64,000 nucleotides of DNA from an uncultured Eubacterium sp. (lineage in GTDB: Bacteria > Bacillota > Clostridia > Oscillospirales > Acutalibacteraceae), in NCBI RefSeq assembly GCF_934561735.1, contig NZ_CAKTGT010000001.1, positions 186,001 to 250,000 of the forward strand, written 5' to 3'. Positions 8,577 to 17,084 of this stretch are shown here, in pieces. The notes under the pieces are model-generated. The model was not told where the DNA came from, ran no database searches, and worked only from the letters and a program-made list of their open reading frames with translations. How positions within the stretch are numbered: the first letter of the stretch is position 1; every line of letters begins with the position of its first letter. A program made the translations under genes and the position numbers.

Positions 8577-8757
8577 ACATAAACGATGCAACGGTGTCTG
8601 CAATGTCCGACATTTTGTTCATCGTTTTTTTCATAAATTTTTTGGTTGATGACGAAGTGGAATTTGAGCAACAGCTTCCTGCAACTGCCGCAACAGAGCA
8701 GAGTGCAAGCGTTGCACCGATGCACTTCATCATTATTTTTGATGTTTTGACATTCAT
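8575..8757 (-). CDS. Small secreted or membrane-bound protein, unknown function
   Basis: I do not recognise a named family. The 60-residue product has a hydrophobic segment at about residues 8-27 (MMKCIGATLALCSVAAVAGS), then CC, a Ser/Thr-rich linker and a Lys-rich amphipathic tail (KKFMKKTMNKM) with acidic residues after it. The segment resembles a signal peptide or single membrane anchor, and the CC pair could be lipidated, though the lipobox is poor. A GGAGG ribosome site precedes the ATG at good spacing, which is the best argument that the gene is real. It converges on fba across a shared terminator and is separated from the folate operon by 89 bp. Confidence 0.6.
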   Translation of the reverse strand: MNVKTSKIMMKCIGATLALCSVAAVAGSCCSNSTSSSTKKFMKKTMNKMSDIADTVASFM

Positions 8758-8846
8758 AAAAATACCTCCGTTTTCATTACAGCGTTTTGCCTTGTCGGCA
8801 ATAATAGTTTGTGCTTTCGGCTGTAATAATAACAGAGGTAATTTTT

Positions 8847-9335
8847 TTATTTTATATCAATTTTGTCTGCAATTCTGACAAATTGACCGTCAATGGTTTC
8901 GGCGGATTTCAGGAAATTATTGTCAAAAAATTCGCCGTTCGGGAACAACTCCAAAAGCGGTTCAAGTACAAATCTACGCTCTGAATACCGAGGATGAGGG
9001 CAAACCAGATTTTCGCTGTTTATAACCTTATCTTCCGCAAAAATGAGGTCAATATCCAAAACTCTCGGACCGTTTTTAATTTGTCTTATTCTGCCGAATC
9101 CCGCTTCGATACCGAGGCAGGCACCGAGCATTTCGTGAGGGTCAAGACCGCTTTCAACAAGAACAACGGCATTGTAAAAATCATCCTGTTCGGCATAACC
9201 GACCGGCTCGGTTTCGTAAATCGAGGAGCAGGCAATAACCGAAGTTTTCGGAACAAGATTGATTGCCTCAACCGCATTGTCGATATTTTCTTTTCTGTTG
9301 CCGATATTTGTACCTATCGCAAGAACATAAGTCAT
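8847..9335 (-). CDS. folK: 6-hydroxymethyl-7,8-dihydropterin pyrophosphokinase
   Basis: HPPK: pyrophosphorylates hydroxymethyl-dihydropterin with ATP, giving the substrate of FolP. The 162 residues are of normal length. The family is shown by IGTNIGNRKENI at the start, SSIYETEPVGYAEQDDFYN in the pterin site, and GPRVLDIDLIFA, whose two Asp bind magnesium. It is the last gene of the folE-folP-folB-folK operon, 6 bp after folB. Confidence 0.95.
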   Translation of the reverse strand: MTYVLAIGTNIGNRKENIDNAVEAINLVPKTSVIACSSIYETEPVGYAEQDDFYNAVVLVESGLDPHEMLGACLGIEAGFGRIRQIKNGPRVLDIDLIFAEDKVINSENLVCPHPRYSERRFVLEPLLELFPNGEFFDNNFLKSAETIDGQFVRIADKIDIK

Positions 9336-9341
9336 AATTTT

Positions 9342-9701
9342 TTACCTTTCTCTCGTAATTGAAACAGCAACATAATCAAACTCGGCACTTATAGGTGCTT
9401 CGGGTTTTTTGAGAGTTATCTCAACCTTAAAAATATCCTCAAATTCATCAAGTACCGCATCGGCGATAACCTGTGCCGCTCTTTCGATTAAATCATATTT
9501 TTCAGCCGTAAACACACGGCGAATTGTTTTTACAACCTTTGCATAGCTTACCGTGTCGTCAAGCGTGTCCATTTGGCAAGCCCTTGCAATGTTGACATAA
9601 TAATCCAAATCTATAACAAAATTTTGACCGTTTTCTTTTTCCTCAGGATTAACTCCGTGGTAGGCAAAAAGTTTTAAGCCCTTTATTGAAATTTTATCCA
9701 T
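9342..9701 (-). CDS. folB: Dihydroneopterin aldolase
   Basis: Cleaves 7,8-dihydroneopterin to 6-hydroxymethyl-dihydropterin and glycolaldehyde. The 119-residue protein starts with the typical ISIKGLKLFAYHGVNPEEKENGQ-like segment and ends with the conserved KPEAPI region, both standard for FolB. It is the third gene of the folate operon, 2 bp after folP and 6 bp before folK, so translation is probably coupled. Confidence 0.94.
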   Translation of the reverse strand: MDKISIKGLKLFAYHGVNPEEKENGQNFVIDLDYYVNIARACQMDTLDDTVSYAKVVKTIRRVFTAEKYDLIERAAQVIADAVLDEFEDIFKVEITLKKPEAPISAEFDYVAVSITRER

Positions 9702-9703
9702 AA

Positions 9704-10513
9704 TTATCCCTTACTTTGCATTTTTTTGATTGCGTACGCCATATCTATGCCCTGTTTTTCGGCTTTTACATTGTGAAGGCGAATTATATCCGCTCCGCCC
9801 AAAATTGCCGCCGTATCGGCTGCTATGTTGCCGTAATCACGGTTTTTAGGCACGCTCTCGCCGCCGTATTCGCCTATAACACGCTTTCGGCTTGTTCCGA
9901 GTAACAGAGGGTAGCCGTCAGGCTTGTAATCGCTTATACGCGAAATGAGAGCCAAATCCTGCACTCTGTCCTTGCCGAAACCTATGCCCATATCAAAACA
10001 AATCTGAGATTTGTCTATTCCGAGTACCTTGCATTTGTTGATTGACTCATTAAAAAATTTGTGCACTTCGTCAACTCCGCCTGCACCGTTGTGCATAATT
10101 ATCCAACCTGCTTGGTTATCCCGCACAACTTTTGCCATTTTTTCGGTTATAACACCGCTGACATCGTTGATGATATTTGCACCCCATTCAATCGTATTGA
10201 GGGCAACAACGGGAAAATAAGTGTCAATGCTTATCGGCACATCGGTTTGTGCCCTGACCTTTGAAATAACCGGCTCAAGCCTGTCCATTTCTTCAATAGG
10301 CGAAATCTCGGTATATCCCGGACGGGTGCTTTGTGCACCGAAATCCAAAATATCCGCTCCGTTTTCAACAAGCTTCAAGGCATATTCCACAGCCGCCTCG
10401 GGTGTAAAATGGTCGCCGCCGTCCGAAAAACTGTCAGGTGTGACATTGACAATACCCATAACAAGCGGTTTGTCACCGTATTCAATATTTTTATCGGTAC
10501 ATTTCCAAATCAT
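9704..10513 (-). CDS. folP: Dihydropteroate synthase
   Basis: Condenses 6-hydroxymethyl-dihydropterin pyrophosphate with p-aminobenzoate; the sulfonamide target. The 269 residues contain VMGIVNVTPDSFSDGG (pterin and pyrophosphate site), DFGAQSTRPGYTEI, the DTYFP strand and the terminal SRKR/ RLHNV motifs. It is the second gene of the operon, 33 bp after folE and 2 bp before folB. All catalytic motifs appear intact. Confidence 0.95.
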   Translation of the reverse strand: MIWKCTDKNIEYGDKPLVMGIVNVTPDSFSDGGDHFTPEAAVEYALKLVENGADILDFGAQSTRPGYTEISPIEEMDRLEPVISKVRAQTDVPISIDTYFPVVALNTIEWGANIINDVSGVITEKMAKVVRDNQAGWIIMHNGAGGVDEVHKFFNESINKCKVLGIDKSQICFDMGIGFGKDRVQDLALISRISDYKPDGYPLLLGTSRKRVIGEYGGESVPKNRDYGNIAADTAAILGGADIIRLHNVKAEKQGIDMAYAIKKMQSKG

Positions 10514-10546
10514 AACAAAGCCTCTTTTTTCGGTAAAATAATGTTT

Positions 10547-11116
10547 TTACGATTTTAACAAAGACAAAACCTCTGCCCTTGTGCGTGCGTCTTTTTTCAT
10601 AATTCCTCGAAGTGCCGAAGTCATGGTTGACGAGCCGGAAGCCTTTGCACCTCTGATTGACATACAGGTGTGCTCCGCTTCAATAATAACGGCAACACCT
10701 TTAGGCGAAAGATTTTCTTCCAAAAAATCGGCAATGTCCGAAGTCAAACGCTCCTGAACCTGCGGACGCTTTGCAAAATTGTCAACAATTCTCGCAAATT
10801 TTGAAAGTCCGAGAATTTTGTTATCCGACGGAATGTAAGCAATATGAGCCTTGCCCACAAACGGAAGCAAGTGGTGCTCGCACATTGACGAAAACGGAAT
10901 GTCACGCACAATAACCATCTCGTCATTTGATTTTTCATCAAACAATTTGAGGTGCTGTTTTGCGTCACTGTCAAGACCGGCAAACATTTCTTCATACATA
11001 TTTGCCACTCTTTTAGGTGTTTCGATAAGACCCGGACGATTTACATCTTCGCCCACCGCTTCAAGAATGTCACGAACGGCATTCATTATTTTTTGCTTGT
11101 TTTCTTCTGTAATCAT
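10547..11116 (-). CDS. folE: GTP cyclohydrolase I
   Basis: Converts GTP to 7,8-dihydroneopterin triphosphate, the entry step of folate synthesis. The 189 residues hold the zinc ligands in MCEHHLLPF and HTCMSIRGAK and the GLSKFARIVDNFAKRPQVQE core. It is the first gene of the minus-strand operon folE-folP-folB-folK. folC and the pab genes are not here. No riboswitch-like leader is evident in the 156 bp upstream, which instead contain a family-2 repeat. Confidence 0.96.
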   Translation of the reverse strand: MITEENKQKIMNAVRDILEAVGEDVNRPGLIETPKRVANMYEEMFAGLDSDAKQHLKLFDEKSNDEMVIVRDIPFSSMCEHHLLPFVGKAHIAYIPSDNKILGLSKFARIVDNFAKRPQVQERLTSDIADFLEENLSPKGVAVIIEAEHTCMSIRGAKASGSSTMTSALRGIMKKDARTRAEVLSLLKS

Positions 11117-11200
11117 AATAATTCCTCAATATATTCTTATGCTTGCCTTGTTGCAAAGAAAAGCAGATTTTTGCGTAGCAAAAAGACAAAAGAGTTTAAA

Positions 11201-11257
11201 CCCTACCGACAACACTTCGTGTTGCCACCTCCCCTTAAAATTAATGGGAGGCATAAT
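11201..11257. repeat. Family-2 palindromic repeat (minus orientation)
   Basis: Read on the minus strand it is ATGCCTCCC, an AT-rich loop, GGGGAGGTGGC, the palindromic core AACACGAAGTGTT, then a degraded right arm. It lies between folE and the upstream LCP-like gene. Confidence 0.8.
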
Positions 11258-11272
11258 ATGTTTATTTTATTT

Positions 11273-12196
11273 CTATTCGCTGAAATAACCCTTAATTTCC
11301 TGCACGGATTTTGGAGTTAATACATTTGATTTGTACTTAACTGTTGCGGAATATACCGCAATGTCGCTGTTTTTCTTGCAAAAAACCTCAAGTGCGTCAA
11401 TATTATCCTGAAAATTACGGACCGTGATATTTGTTGTGGCACTGTTTATAAACAACCTGAATATTGCCTCGGCATTGTCAAAATTTTCGGCATTGAAAAG
11501 TTCCGTAAGTCCGTAAAGAATGATTTGGTTTGCTTTGGCATAATTTACTTTTTCGTTTGAATAATAACGCAAAAGGTCGGAAGTTTCGGAACCGGAAAGT
11601 TTTTGTTCGCCCGTACCGATACGCACGGAATACTTATCATCCGGATTTTCATTGCTGAATTTAATTGCCTCGTCCGACGGATAAATATATGTGCCGAGTT
11701 TGTTGACAAATTCTATAAAATCATCGGTTTTGAGTGCGGCATAATAATCGATGTTTATGCCGAGATAAGCGGTGAGTTTTGTTTGAATTGTTGCTCCGCC
11801 GCCGAGCGAATACAAATCATAAAGCGACTGACCGTCAATATCCGTATCGGGTGACAGAGAGCAAACCTTGTAGCTTTGTGTGTCCTTGTCCGCCTGCACC
11901 AAAAATGCAAAGTGAATAACGGATTCTTCCTCATCCGTTTCAATAATCAAAAAATTGCTTTTGCCCGATATTTGCGGCAATTCTTCAACGCCGTTATTTG
12001 CCTGTTGCGTAACGGTTACGCTGTCGCCGGCAAAAAATTCCTTAACCGACGAATATTTTTGCGACAAAATCGCAAAAAACACAACCGTAAATATTACAAT
12101 TATTGCAAGCAAAATAAGCAAAATATGCTCTTCTCTGCTCTTTTTTCCGCTTGACTTGCTGATATAAATATCGCCGCGGTGTTTAAATATTTTCAT
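11273..12196 (-). CDS. Degenerate LCP-family (LytR-CpsA-Psr) membrane protein
   Basis: Single-pass membrane protein of 307 residues. It has a basic cytoplasmic tail, a membrane segment at about residues 25-45 (LLILLAIIVIFTVVFFAIL), and an extracellular domain whose order of segments follows the LCP fold: SNFLIIETDEE, a strand, SLYDLYSLGGGATIQTKL, LGINIDYYAALKTDDFIEFV and NKLGTYIYP. The charged residues that bind the pyrophosphate headgroup in active LCP ligases (the Arg-Asp pair before the second strand, the Arg after the third strand, and the late RxR...D...R cluster) are missing, so it is probably not a working phosphotransferase. It is divergent from dnaA across 341 bp. The function is inferred only as wall-associated. 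Confidence 0.72.
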   Translation of the reverse strand: MKIFKHRGDIYISKSSGKKSREEHILLILLAIIVIFTVVFFAILSQKYSSVKEFFAGDSVTVTQQANNGVEELPQISGKSNFLIIETDEEESVIHFAFLVQADKDTQSYKVCSLSPDTDIDGQSLYDLYSLGGGATIQTKLTAYLGINIDYYAALKTDDFIEFVNKLGTYIYPSDEAIKFSNENPDDKYSVRIGTGEQKLSGSETSDLLRYYSNEKVNYAKANQIILYGLTELFNAENFDNAEAIFRLFINSATTNITVRNFQDNIDALEVFCKKNSDIAVYSATVKYKSNVLTPKSVQEIKGYFSE

Positions 12197-12229
12197 ATTC
12201 TGCCTTTCTAATATTTAATATTTGAATTT

Positions 12230-12258
12230 ATTATAGATTAAAAACATTCAAATTGCAA
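12230..12258 (-). promoter_or_regulatory. Promoter for the LCP-like gene
   Basis: Minus strand TTGCAA (12258-12253), a 17-base spacer, and TATAAT (12235-12230), about 33 bases before the ATG at 12196. Confidence 0.6.
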
Positions 12259-12358
12259 CAATATTATCCAATCAAAAATCATCATAGTATTTTAACGCTA
12301 TATTATACAGGGTATATATTATAATAAGATTATAATTATTATTTATTTTAAATAAATG

Positions 12359-12387
12359 TTGACTTAAAGTGGGATGTTTACTATAAT
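12359..12387 (+). promoter_or_regulatory. dnaA promoter
   Basis: TTGACT (12359-12364), a 17-base spacer and a perfect TATAAT (12382-12387). It leaves a leader of about 145 bases before dnaA. The 160 bases before it (12197-12358) are extremely AT-rich with no gene. Confidence 0.8.
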
Positions 12388-12399
12388 AGATTATGTATA

Positions 12400-12448
12400 G
12401 TGCCTCAGTCTTGTTTATTTGTCCCGAGCAAGGCCGGCCACTCGGCAC
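12400..12448 (+). other. Structured 5-prime leader of dnaA
   Basis: About 6 bases after the predicted transcript start, an outer stem GTGCC/GGCAC (12400-12404, 12444-12448) encloses an inner stem GTCTTG/CAAGGC (12408-12413, 12429-12434). A competing hairpin CCGAG/CTCGG (12424-12428, 12441-12445) uses part of the same bases. The rest of the leader is A-rich up to GGAGAG at about 12519. It matches no riboswitch or small RNA I know. Confidence 0.45.
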
Positions 12449-12537
12449 AATACAAAAACTTTACATAAACCTAAAAAATTAAAATAAACACGATTTAAGA
12501 TAAAATAACGACATAATTGGAGAGAAAATAATACTTT

Positions 12538-13875
12538 ATGGATACATACCAAGAATTATGGCAAAATGTTCTCCTTTATTGCAAAGAGCAAACAAACGAA
12601 ACCGCATACAACCTTTGGTTTACTCCGATAGAAATGACAAAGTTTAACGGAAGCGAAGCAACACTTAAATTCGGCAATGAGTTTAAGAAAAACACGGTTG
12701 TAGGCAGATACGGCAGTTTGATTGAAGAGGCATTTATGGCAGTTTGCGGATTTGAAGTAAAAATCAATTTTTACTGTCCGGAAGACGAAATGAGCCAAAA
12801 GCAAAAAACGGAGATGAGTTTTGCCGATTTTAAAAACGAAACATTTACTTTTGACAACTTTATTGTAGGTCCGAGCAACAGATTTGCCTACGCTGCGGCA
12901 AAAGCCATTGCTGCAGACCCTGCGGGTCAAATCAGCAACGGTGCAAAATACTACAATTACAACCCTCTTTTCATTTACGGTTCAAGCGGACTGGGCAAAA
13001 CTCACTTGCTCAATGCCATCAGTTACGAAGTAAGCCGCAATTATCCGGAAATGAAAATTACCTATGTTAAGGCTGAAAATTTTGCCAACGAATTTATCGA
13101 AAGCCTCGGCAAAAAAACGGTTGATGAATTCCACAATAAATACAGAAACAATATTGATTTGTTTTTGGTTGACGATGTTCAGTTCATCGCCGGTAAAACA
13201 CAGACGGAAGAAGAGTTTTTTCATACCTTCAACAGCCTTGTTGACAACGGCAAACAAATCGTGCTGACATCCGACCGTCCTCCTAAAGAAATCAAATCGC
13301 TTACGGAACGACTTTGTTCAAGATTTGAAAGCGGACTTTTGGCAGACATTCAGTCACCGGAATTTGAAACAAGATGTGCAATCATCAAAAGAAAAGCACA
13401 ACTCCTTGATTTTGAAATTGAGGACGACAGCGTTGTTGAATACATTGCACAAAACATAAAAACAAACATTCGTCAACTTGAGGGCATTACAAAGAGATTG
13501 CAGGCTATTTGCAAATTCAGCGAACAAACGCCTACAATTTCGCTTGCACAAGGTGCCATCAAAGCGGTACAAAACGATGTTCGCCCAATCGGCGACATAC
13601 TCAAAACCATTGTTGACGAAGTAAGCAGAACAACCGGCGTTTCGGTTGAGGACATTTACAGCAAAAAACAAACAAGCGATGTAAGCATTGCAAGAAAAAT
13701 GTGCTTTTACATTATCCGTGAAGTAACCGATATGAGCTTTAAAGCTATCGGCGAAAAATTCGGCAAAGACCATTCTACCGTTATGTATAATGTAGAAAAG
13801 TTTGAAGAAAAGATGAAGTCGGATTCGGCACTTGAATATCAAGTTAGTGACATTATCAATAACGTTAAAGAATAG
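12538..13875 (+). CDS. dnaA: Chromosomal replication initiator DnaA
   Basis: Binds DnaA boxes at oriC and melts the duplex. The 445 residues contain an N-terminal domain I (1-80), a short linker, and the AAA+ core with Walker A GSSGLGKT (148-155) and Walker B LFLVDDVQF (Asp 212/213). The C-terminal box-binding helix-turn-helix carries the DnaA signature around KFGKDHSTVMYN. GGAGAG is about 13 bases before the ATG, slightly far; no better start exists. It is followed by the 528-bp oriC spacer and dnaN, the standard order. The normal neighbour on the other side, rpmH, is not there. Confidence 0.98.
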   Translation: MDTYQELWQNVLLYCKEQTNETAYNLWFTPIEMTKFNGSEATLKFGNEFKKNTVVGRYGSLIEEAFMAVCGFEVKINFYCPEDEMSQKQKTEMSFADFKNETFTFDNFIVGPSNRFAYAAAKAIAADPAGQISNGAKYYNYNPLFIYGSSGLGKTHLLNAISYEVSRNYPEMKITYVKAENFANEFIESLGKKTVDEFHNKYRNNIDLFLVDDVQFIAGKTQTEEEFFHTFNSLVDNGKQIVLTSDRPPKEIKSLTERLCSRFESGLLADIQSPEFETRCAIIKRKAQLLDFEIEDDSVVEYIAQNIKTNIRQLEGITKRLQAICKFSEQTPTISLAQGAIKAVQNDVRPIGDILKTIVDEVSRTTGVSVEDIYSKKQTSDVSIARKMCFYIIREVTDMSFKAIGEKFGKDHSTVMYNVEKFEEKMKSDSALEYQVSDIINNVKE

Positions 13876-14403
13876 TTAATTTTAATAATTAAATAATTGA
13901 TAAGAAATTATTTACAATCCCTCCGAGTGCGATAAATCGCACCCACCGTCTCACCTGCCGGTTCGGTCGGTGCTTCTGCATTAAAATGCAGAGGTCTCCA
14001 CAGGAGACCCGCACCCTTTACACAAAGGAGGCAAAAATCGGTTTAATTTTTTAAGGTGCGGTTTAAATGATTTATTATTAATTTTTTCCACAAAATTTTA
14101 CTTTTCCACACTATAGTTTTTCACACCGTATGTGGAAAACAAAAATTTTACACAGTTTAAACATTTTTTTCACAAACACGATGTTAAATTTTTTTAGGGC
14201 AAAATCATTGAAATAAAACGATTTTGAGAGTTTTACACATTTTGCACCGCCTCTAATACTATTACTATAAGAATGATATATTGTGATAACAAATTCTTTG
14301 CTTGACGGCAAAATGAGGCAAAATAACCTACTGATTTTTAACATCGACAAAACAACAAATAAATTAGCCGTATAAAGCTATATCATATAAGAGGAGCATC
14401 GGT
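13876..14403. other. oriC: oriC: DnaA-box cluster between dnaA and dnaN
   Basis: This 528-bp spacer has no gene. Three boxes match TTTTCCACA exactly: 14084-14092 and 14102-14110 on plus, and 14131-14139 on minus (TGTGGAAAA). Four weaker ones are TTTTTCACA at 14117-14125 and 14166-14174, and TTTTACACA at 14146-14154 and 14231-14239. The surrounding sequence is very AT-rich and could unwind. The first 150 bases after dnaA hold a complex family-2 palindromic repeat. dnaN transcription signals must lie in the last 150 bases; AGAGGAG precedes the dnaN ATG. Placement rests on boxes plus gene order; GC skew was not computed. Confidence 0.85.
13919..14031. repeat. Expanded family-2 palindromic repeat inside oriC
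   Basis: In minus orientation: CTCCGAGTGCGATAAATCGC begins the right arm and core, and TTTACACAAAGGAGGCA is the left arm. Between them are three extra small hairpins (CCGGTTCGG, CTGCATTAAAATGCAG, GTCTCCACAGGAGAC) that the other copies lack. It lies directly between the dnaA stop and the first DnaA box. Confidence 0.7.
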
Positions 14404-15516
14404 ATGAAATTTATATGCAATACAAAAGAATTATCTACTGCCTGCAACAATGTTATCAGAGCGGTAAGCACCAAAGTTACCATTCCTACAATAGAGGGTA
14501 TACTCATTGAATGCGGAAGCAATACATTGAGCCTTACGGGATATGACTTTGAATTCGGTATCAACACAATTATGAGTGTTGATGTTGTTGAACCGGGTGC
14601 GATAGTAATCAATGCAAAGGTGCTTTGCGATATTATACGCAAGCTGAATAACGATGAGGTTACCATTGAAACAAACGGCAATTCTGTATCTATCATCAGC
14701 GGTGCGGCACAATATAATATTACTGGTATTGATGCGGAAGATTATCCGGAGCTTCCGTCTGTTAATAACGGACAAAAGATTGAACTTGACCAAAATCTTA
14801 TGTATTCCATGGTTAATCAAACGGTTTTTGCGGTTGCGGATAACGAATCGTCAAAACCTGTTTATACCGGTCTTAAATTTGTTGTTGAAAACGGCACTCT
14901 CACTATGATAGGTGTTGACGGATACCGTCTTGCCATCAGAAAAGAACAAATCAATTATGACGGCGAAGAACTTGATTTTGTTGTGCCTAAAAAGACAATC
15001 AAAGAAATTATAAAATTATTTAATACCGAAGAAGAAAAAACAGTGAATATGCTTATCAGCAAGCGTCATATTGTATTTGAAATTGATAATTACAGCATTA
15101 TCAGCCGACTTCTTGACGGTGAATTCATTGATTACACGGCTGCAATTCCAAGCGTATCAAAAACAACGGTGCTCATCAACACCGGTGACGCCATTGATTG
15201 CATAGAAAGAACACTTCCGGTTATTGAAAACAATCAAAAAAACCCAATCAGATGTTTGTTTGACGGCGACCAAATGAGAGTGTCAACCGTATCAAGTCTC
15301 GGCAGAGTTGTTGACTACACTCATGCAAACACATCGGGTGACAGGGTTGAAATCGGCTTTAACTCAAAATTTATGCTTGACGCACTTCACGCAAGCGATA
15401 CGGATGAAGTTAAAATTGAACTCGGCGGACCTGTAAGTCCTGCGGTTATCAAGCCGATTAATGCGGATAATTTTATATTCCTTGTACTTCCTATGAGGTT
15501 GAAAAATGAAAATTAA
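14404..15516 (+). CDS. dnaN: DNA polymerase III beta sliding clamp
   Basis: Ring-shaped processivity clamp of the replicase. The 370 residues start with the typical MKFICNTKELSTACNNVIRA-like helix and end in the conserved ...FLVLPMRL terminus that lines the partner-binding pocket. The gene sits after oriC with AGAGGAG before the ATG. Its last 11 bases overlap the S4-domain gene yaaA, so dnaN-yaaA-recF-remB forms one tightly packed operon. Confidence 0.97.
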   Translation: MKFICNTKELSTACNNVIRAVSTKVTIPTIEGILIECGSNTLSLTGYDFEFGINTIMSVDVVEPGAIVINAKVLCDIIRKLNNDEVTIETNGNSVSIISGAAQYNITGIDAEDYPELPSVNNGQKIELDQNLMYSMVNQTVFAVADNESSKPVYTGLKFVVENGTLTMIGVDGYRLAIRKEQINYDGEELDFVVPKKTIKEIIKLFNTEEEKTVNMLISKRHIVFEIDNYSIISRLLDGEFIDYTAAIPSVSKTTVLINTGDAIDCIERTLPVIENNQKNPIRCLFDGDQMRVSTVSSLGRVVDYTHANTSGDRVEIGFNSKFMLDALHASDTDEVKIELGGPVSPAVIKPINADNFIFLVLPMRLKNEN

Positions 15517-15754
15517 AGTAAAAACAGCAGAACATCAAAAAGAAACGGTAAAAATCAACACCGAATTTATACAGTTGCAATCATTTCTTAAATTTAAAGG
15601 AATTGCGGAAACGGGCGGTCAGGCAAAAGAGTTTATTCAAGACGGAATAATCAGAGTAAACGGCGAAGTTTGTACCGCAAGAGGCAAAAAAATAAGAAAC
15701 GGCGATGTGGTTACGGCATTTGCGGTTGACTATACGATAGTAAATGAAGATTAA
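15506..15754 (+). CDS. yaaA: S4-domain RNA-binding protein YaaA
   Basis: Small S4-like protein of 82 residues, always found between dnaN and recF in Firmicutes and thought to bind RNA or ribosomes. The S4 fold is visible in FLKFKGIAETGGQAKEFIQ followed by GIIRVNGEVCTARGKKIRNG. It overlaps dnaN by 11 bases and recF by 11 bases, which indicates coupled translation. The exact role is not established. Confidence 0.88.
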   Translation: MKIKVKTAEHQKETVKINTEFIQLQSFLKFKGIAETGGQAKEFIQDGIIRVNGEVCTARGKKIRNGDVVTAFAVDYTIVNED

Positions 15755-16835
15755 TTCAATTACACTTGAAAACTACAGAAATATAAAAAAACTGTCGGTT
15801 GATTTTGACGATATAAATATCATATGGGGTCAGAATGCACAGGGCAAAACAAATTTACTTGAAGCACTTTATTTGTTCAGCGGAGCAAAAAGCTTCAGAG
15901 GTGCAAAAGATAAAGAACTCATAAGATTTAACTGTGATTATGCAAAACTAAAACTTGATTTTTTTGCAAACGGCAGAGTGCAGACAGCCGAAATCAATAT
16001 TAAAGACAGAAAAACGGTGCAGCTAAACGGCATAAAAAAGAAAAGTGCCGCAGACCTCGGTGACGAAATAAAAACGATTATTTTCAGTCCCGACCACCTG
16101 AATATGATTAAGGAAGGTCCAAACGAACGCCGAAAATTTGTTGACGGTGCACTGTGCCAAATAAAAAGCAATTACAGAACATTGCTGAAAAATTACAACA
16201 GAACCCTTGTTCAGCGAAACACTTTGCTCAGAAATGCGGAAAGTGAAAAAGCTGTTGCACCTATGCTTGAAGTGTGGGATGTTAACCTGGCAAACTTGGG
16301 TGCAAAAATAATTTATCAGCGAATTATGTACCTAAAAGCACTTAAACCGTACCTTAAAAGCATATTTGAGGGCATAAGCGGCGGCAAAGAGGACATTGAG
16401 CTTGTTTATATCGGAGCGGACACCTATACGGATGATGTGAATGATATTGAACAAAAATTGTATGATAAGCTGAAAAGTCATATAAAAACAGATGTGATTA
16501 ACCGCACAACAACAAAAGGTCCGCACCGTGACGATATTGAAATTATGATTAACGGCAAAAGCGTTAAAACTTACGGCAGTCAGGGTCAGCAAAGAAGTTC
16601 GGTGCTTGCACTCAAACTTGCGGAGGCGAGCCTGCTCAAAGAAATGACGGGTGAAAATCCGATTGCCCTGCTTGACGATGTTATGAGCGAACTTGACGAA
16701 AAGCGGCAGGATTATATCCTGAATCACATCAAAGATTTGCAGGTTTTCATCACCTGCTGTGACAAAGAAACCGTGCTCAGACTGAAAAAGGGCAAAACTT
16801 TTCATATAGAAAACGGTACACTCTCGGAGGGGTGA
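15744..16835 (+). CDS. recF: DNA replication and repair protein RecF
   Basis: SMC-like ATPase that loads RecA at gaps with RecO and RecR. The 363 residues have Walker A GQNAQGKTNLLEA near residue 30, the ABC signature in GSQGQQRSSVLALKLAEA, and Walker B IALLDDVMSELD near the C terminus. The start overlaps yaaA. The stop TGA lies 2 bases before the remB ATG, within that gene's ribosome-site region. Confidence 0.96.
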   Translation: MKINSITLENYRNIKKLSVDFDDINIIWGQNAQGKTNLLEALYLFSGAKSFRGAKDKELIRFNCDYAKLKLDFFANGRVQTAEINIKDRKTVQLNGIKKKSAADLGDEIKTIIFSPDHLNMIKEGPNERRKFVDGALCQIKSNYRTLLKNYNRTLVQRNTLLRNAESEKAVAPMLEVWDVNLANLGAKIIYQRIMYLKALKPYLKSIFEGISGGKEDIELVYIGADTYTDDVNDIEQKLYDKLKSHIKTDVINRTTTKGPHRDDIEIMINGKSVKTYGSQGQQRSSVLALKLAEASLLKEMTGENPIALLDDVMSELDEKRQDYILNHIKDLQVFITCCDKETVLRLKKGKTFHIENGTLSEG

Positions 16836-16837
16836 CA

Positions 16838-17071
16838 ATGTATCTTCACATAGGCGAGGACACCCTCGTGAGAGATAAGGACATAATCGGCATATTTGAT
16901 ATGGATACATCAACGGTTAACAAAGCAACACGAGATTATCTAAAAAAAGCCGAAAAAGACAAAAGAGTAATTTATGTAAACTATGACTTGCCGAAATGTT
17001 TTGTTGTAACGGACAAAAATGTTTTTGTAAGTCCGATAAACACGGGCACACTCAACAAGCGTGCCAAATAA
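16838..17071 (+). CDS. remB: RemB/YaaB-like DUF370 regulator
   Basis: Small protein of 77 residues, related to B. subtilis YaaB (RemB), a regulator of extracellular-matrix genes and a relative of the DNA-binding RemA. It begins MYLHIGEDTLVRDKDIIGIFD and ends in the short FVSPINTGTLNKRAK tail. The ATG at 16838 is preferred over the GTG at 16832 because the GTG lies inside the GGAGGGG ribosome site. It sits between recF and gyrB, as in Bacillus. The target here is unknown. Confidence 0.85.
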   Translation: MYLHIGEDTLVRDKDIIGIFDMDTSTVNKATRDYLKKAEKDKRVIYVNYDLPKCFVVTDKNVFVSPINTGTLNKRAK

Positions 17072-17084
17072 ATGGGGTTATTAA

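Noticed and set aside
12197..12358. DnaA-box cluster upstream of dnaA
   Set aside because: Very AT-rich, but only loose matches such as TTATCCAAT; the exact boxes are all downstream of dnaA.
12400..12448. SRP RNA or 6S RNA upstream of dnaA
   Set aside because: It lacks the conserved SRP helix-8 sequence, and it is too short for 6S RNA.
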